The translations under genes and the position numbers were made by a program. Below are positions 63,311 to 64,000 of a DNA stretch of 64,000 nucleotides, piece by piece; within the stretch, counting starts at the first letter, position 1; every line of letters starts with the position of its first letter. The notes below the pieces were generated by a model. It was not told the origin of the DNA. It ran no database searches and worked only from the letters and a program-made list of their open reading frames with translations. The DNA comes from Flavobacterium phycosphaerae (GTDB lineage: Bacteria; Bacteroidota; Bacteroidia; Flavobacteriales; Flavobacteriaceae): contig NZ_JAAATZ010000001.1 in assembly GCF_010119235.1 (NCBI RefSeq), forward strand, positions 2,138,501-2,202,500, in the 5' to 3' direction.

Positions 63311-64000
63311 ATGAAAAGAATTTTAGCATTAGCAGCTATTGTAGGTAGTCTGCACTGTTTTGCCAAAACCGAAACTCCAAAGAAAGTATTGGGTAATCCT
63401 GTCTTGACAACAGTTTTTGATTGCCCGGTTAATATCATTATCATTAATGTATCAAAGCTCAAAAGAGATGGGGTTTATGATACTTGGACAAGGAATAATC
63501 AAGATTTAATCTGTAACAGTAATTTTAAATCTGCAAAATGTGAGTATGAAAGCTTAGCCGTTAATCTGTTAGTTTTTGATGATAGAATAGCTGAATTTAC
63601 ATGGTTAAATACGAATTCTGATTATATCTGTTATGATGAATCCTATGCTTTTTTAGAGCAGTCTAGGCTCATTAATATTCCAAGATCAACAATTGATGAT
63701 CATGTTAGGGATGCTGCCGAAGAACAAAAAAAAACATTTACTTTACGACAGATGATCGATTTAGGTCTAGATTTAAACAGACCTAATTACAGACAATTCG
63801 TAAAAATAGATGATAGTAGCGGTACCGCAGTATTACAAGTCTCAGACGGATTTGAAGAAAATAAAACATGTTATTCTATTCCTTTCATTATTAGTATTGT
63901 TAAAGACCTTAAGATAACAAATTACAATGACTTAGTTTTCACCTTTGTAAAAGTTAGAATAGATGGTGTTGATGCTTATGCTTTTAATGTAACTTATCCG
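63311..64000 (+). CDS. Secreted protein of unknown function, 3' end outside window
   Basis: ATG at 63311; open to the window edge (230 codons). Signal peptide MKRILALAAIVGSLHCFA, then a Cys-containing domain (DCPVNIIIINVSKLKRDGVYDTW, CNSNFKSAKCEYES). Not listed among complete frames because it lacks a stop here. Divergent from the pair at 61550-63006. Function unknown. Confidence 0.72.
   Translation, partial: MKRILALAAIVGSLHCFAKTETPKKVLGNPVLTTVFDCPVNIIIINVSKLKRDGVYDTWTRNNQDLICNSNFKSAKCEYESLAVNLLVFDDRIAEFTWLNTNSDYICYDESYAFLEQSRLINIPRSTIDDHVRDAAEEQKKTFTLRQMIDLGLDLNRPNYRQFVKIDDSSGTAVLQVSDGFEENKTCYSIPFIISIVKDLKITNYNDLVFTFVKVRIDGVDAYAFNVTYP

Overview
The window looks like a chromosomal segment of a low-GC Bacteroidota, most probably a Flavobacterium or close relative. 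The evidence is Type IX secretion sorting tails, a TTG-N19-TAnnTTTG promoter, the trp gene order E-G-D-C-F-B-A, and families such as DUF4159, DUF6266, TamB, YceI and SusC-free envelope genes typical of Flavobacteriaceae.

Positions 1-19642 are the remarkable part: an integron-like gene-cassette array that runs off the left edge. Twenty-four small AT-rich cassettes (one cut by the window edge), nearly all transcribed leftward, are separated by 23 imperfect-palindromic sites of 123-129 bp. Each site reads TAAC...GTTA and shares the arms CCGCGGCTTCGCG / CGCGAAACCGC, always in the same orientation. Each cassette has its own matching terminal inverted repeat next to AAC/GTT, as expected if a circular cassette closes to form a complete attC. 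The array ends at an attI-like junction at 19540/19541, about 100 bp from the 3' end of a tyrosine recombinase gene (19643-20686). That recombinase looks Xer-like, lacks the extra IntI domain, and carries an additional N-terminal module. Exact duplication of an 845-bp potassium-channel cassette, with breakpoints at the predicted G|TT junction, is strong evidence that these units move as cassettes. Cargo is mostly small secreted, lipoprotein or membrane proteins of unknown function. One cassette holds an IS30-family insertion; several genes are frameshifted or interrupted.

Positions 20.7-55.5 kb are chromosomal backbone of higher GC: yaaA; a TetR-regulated TolC/HlyD/DHA2 tripartite efflux operon with tandem operators; a complete trp operon with a Trp-Trp-Trp leader peptide, a terminator-type attenuator and a recognisable promoter (trpA frameshifted); a MarR / nitroreductase / YceI stress operon with two palindromic operators 30 bp apart; a rhodanese and NDH-2 pair; a VanX-like dipeptidase; an M43 metalloprotease; rsmE, tsaD, tamB, pfkA, gapA, an N-acetylglucosamine-kinase-like gene and mgsA.

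Positions 55.5-64 kb are a second accessory-looking region: two REP-like repeats, a single-chain type IIG restriction-modification enzyme, an intergenic region with a 99-bp palindrome followed by six GGACA motifs at exact 10-bp spacing, a DUF6266 protein, a small helix-turn-helix protein, and a cluster of unknown envelope proteins that leaves the window on the right.

Single-base disruptions occur in cassette genes and also in trpA and an alpha/beta hydrolase, mostly at homopolymers. Part of the apparent gene decay may therefore be assembly error.
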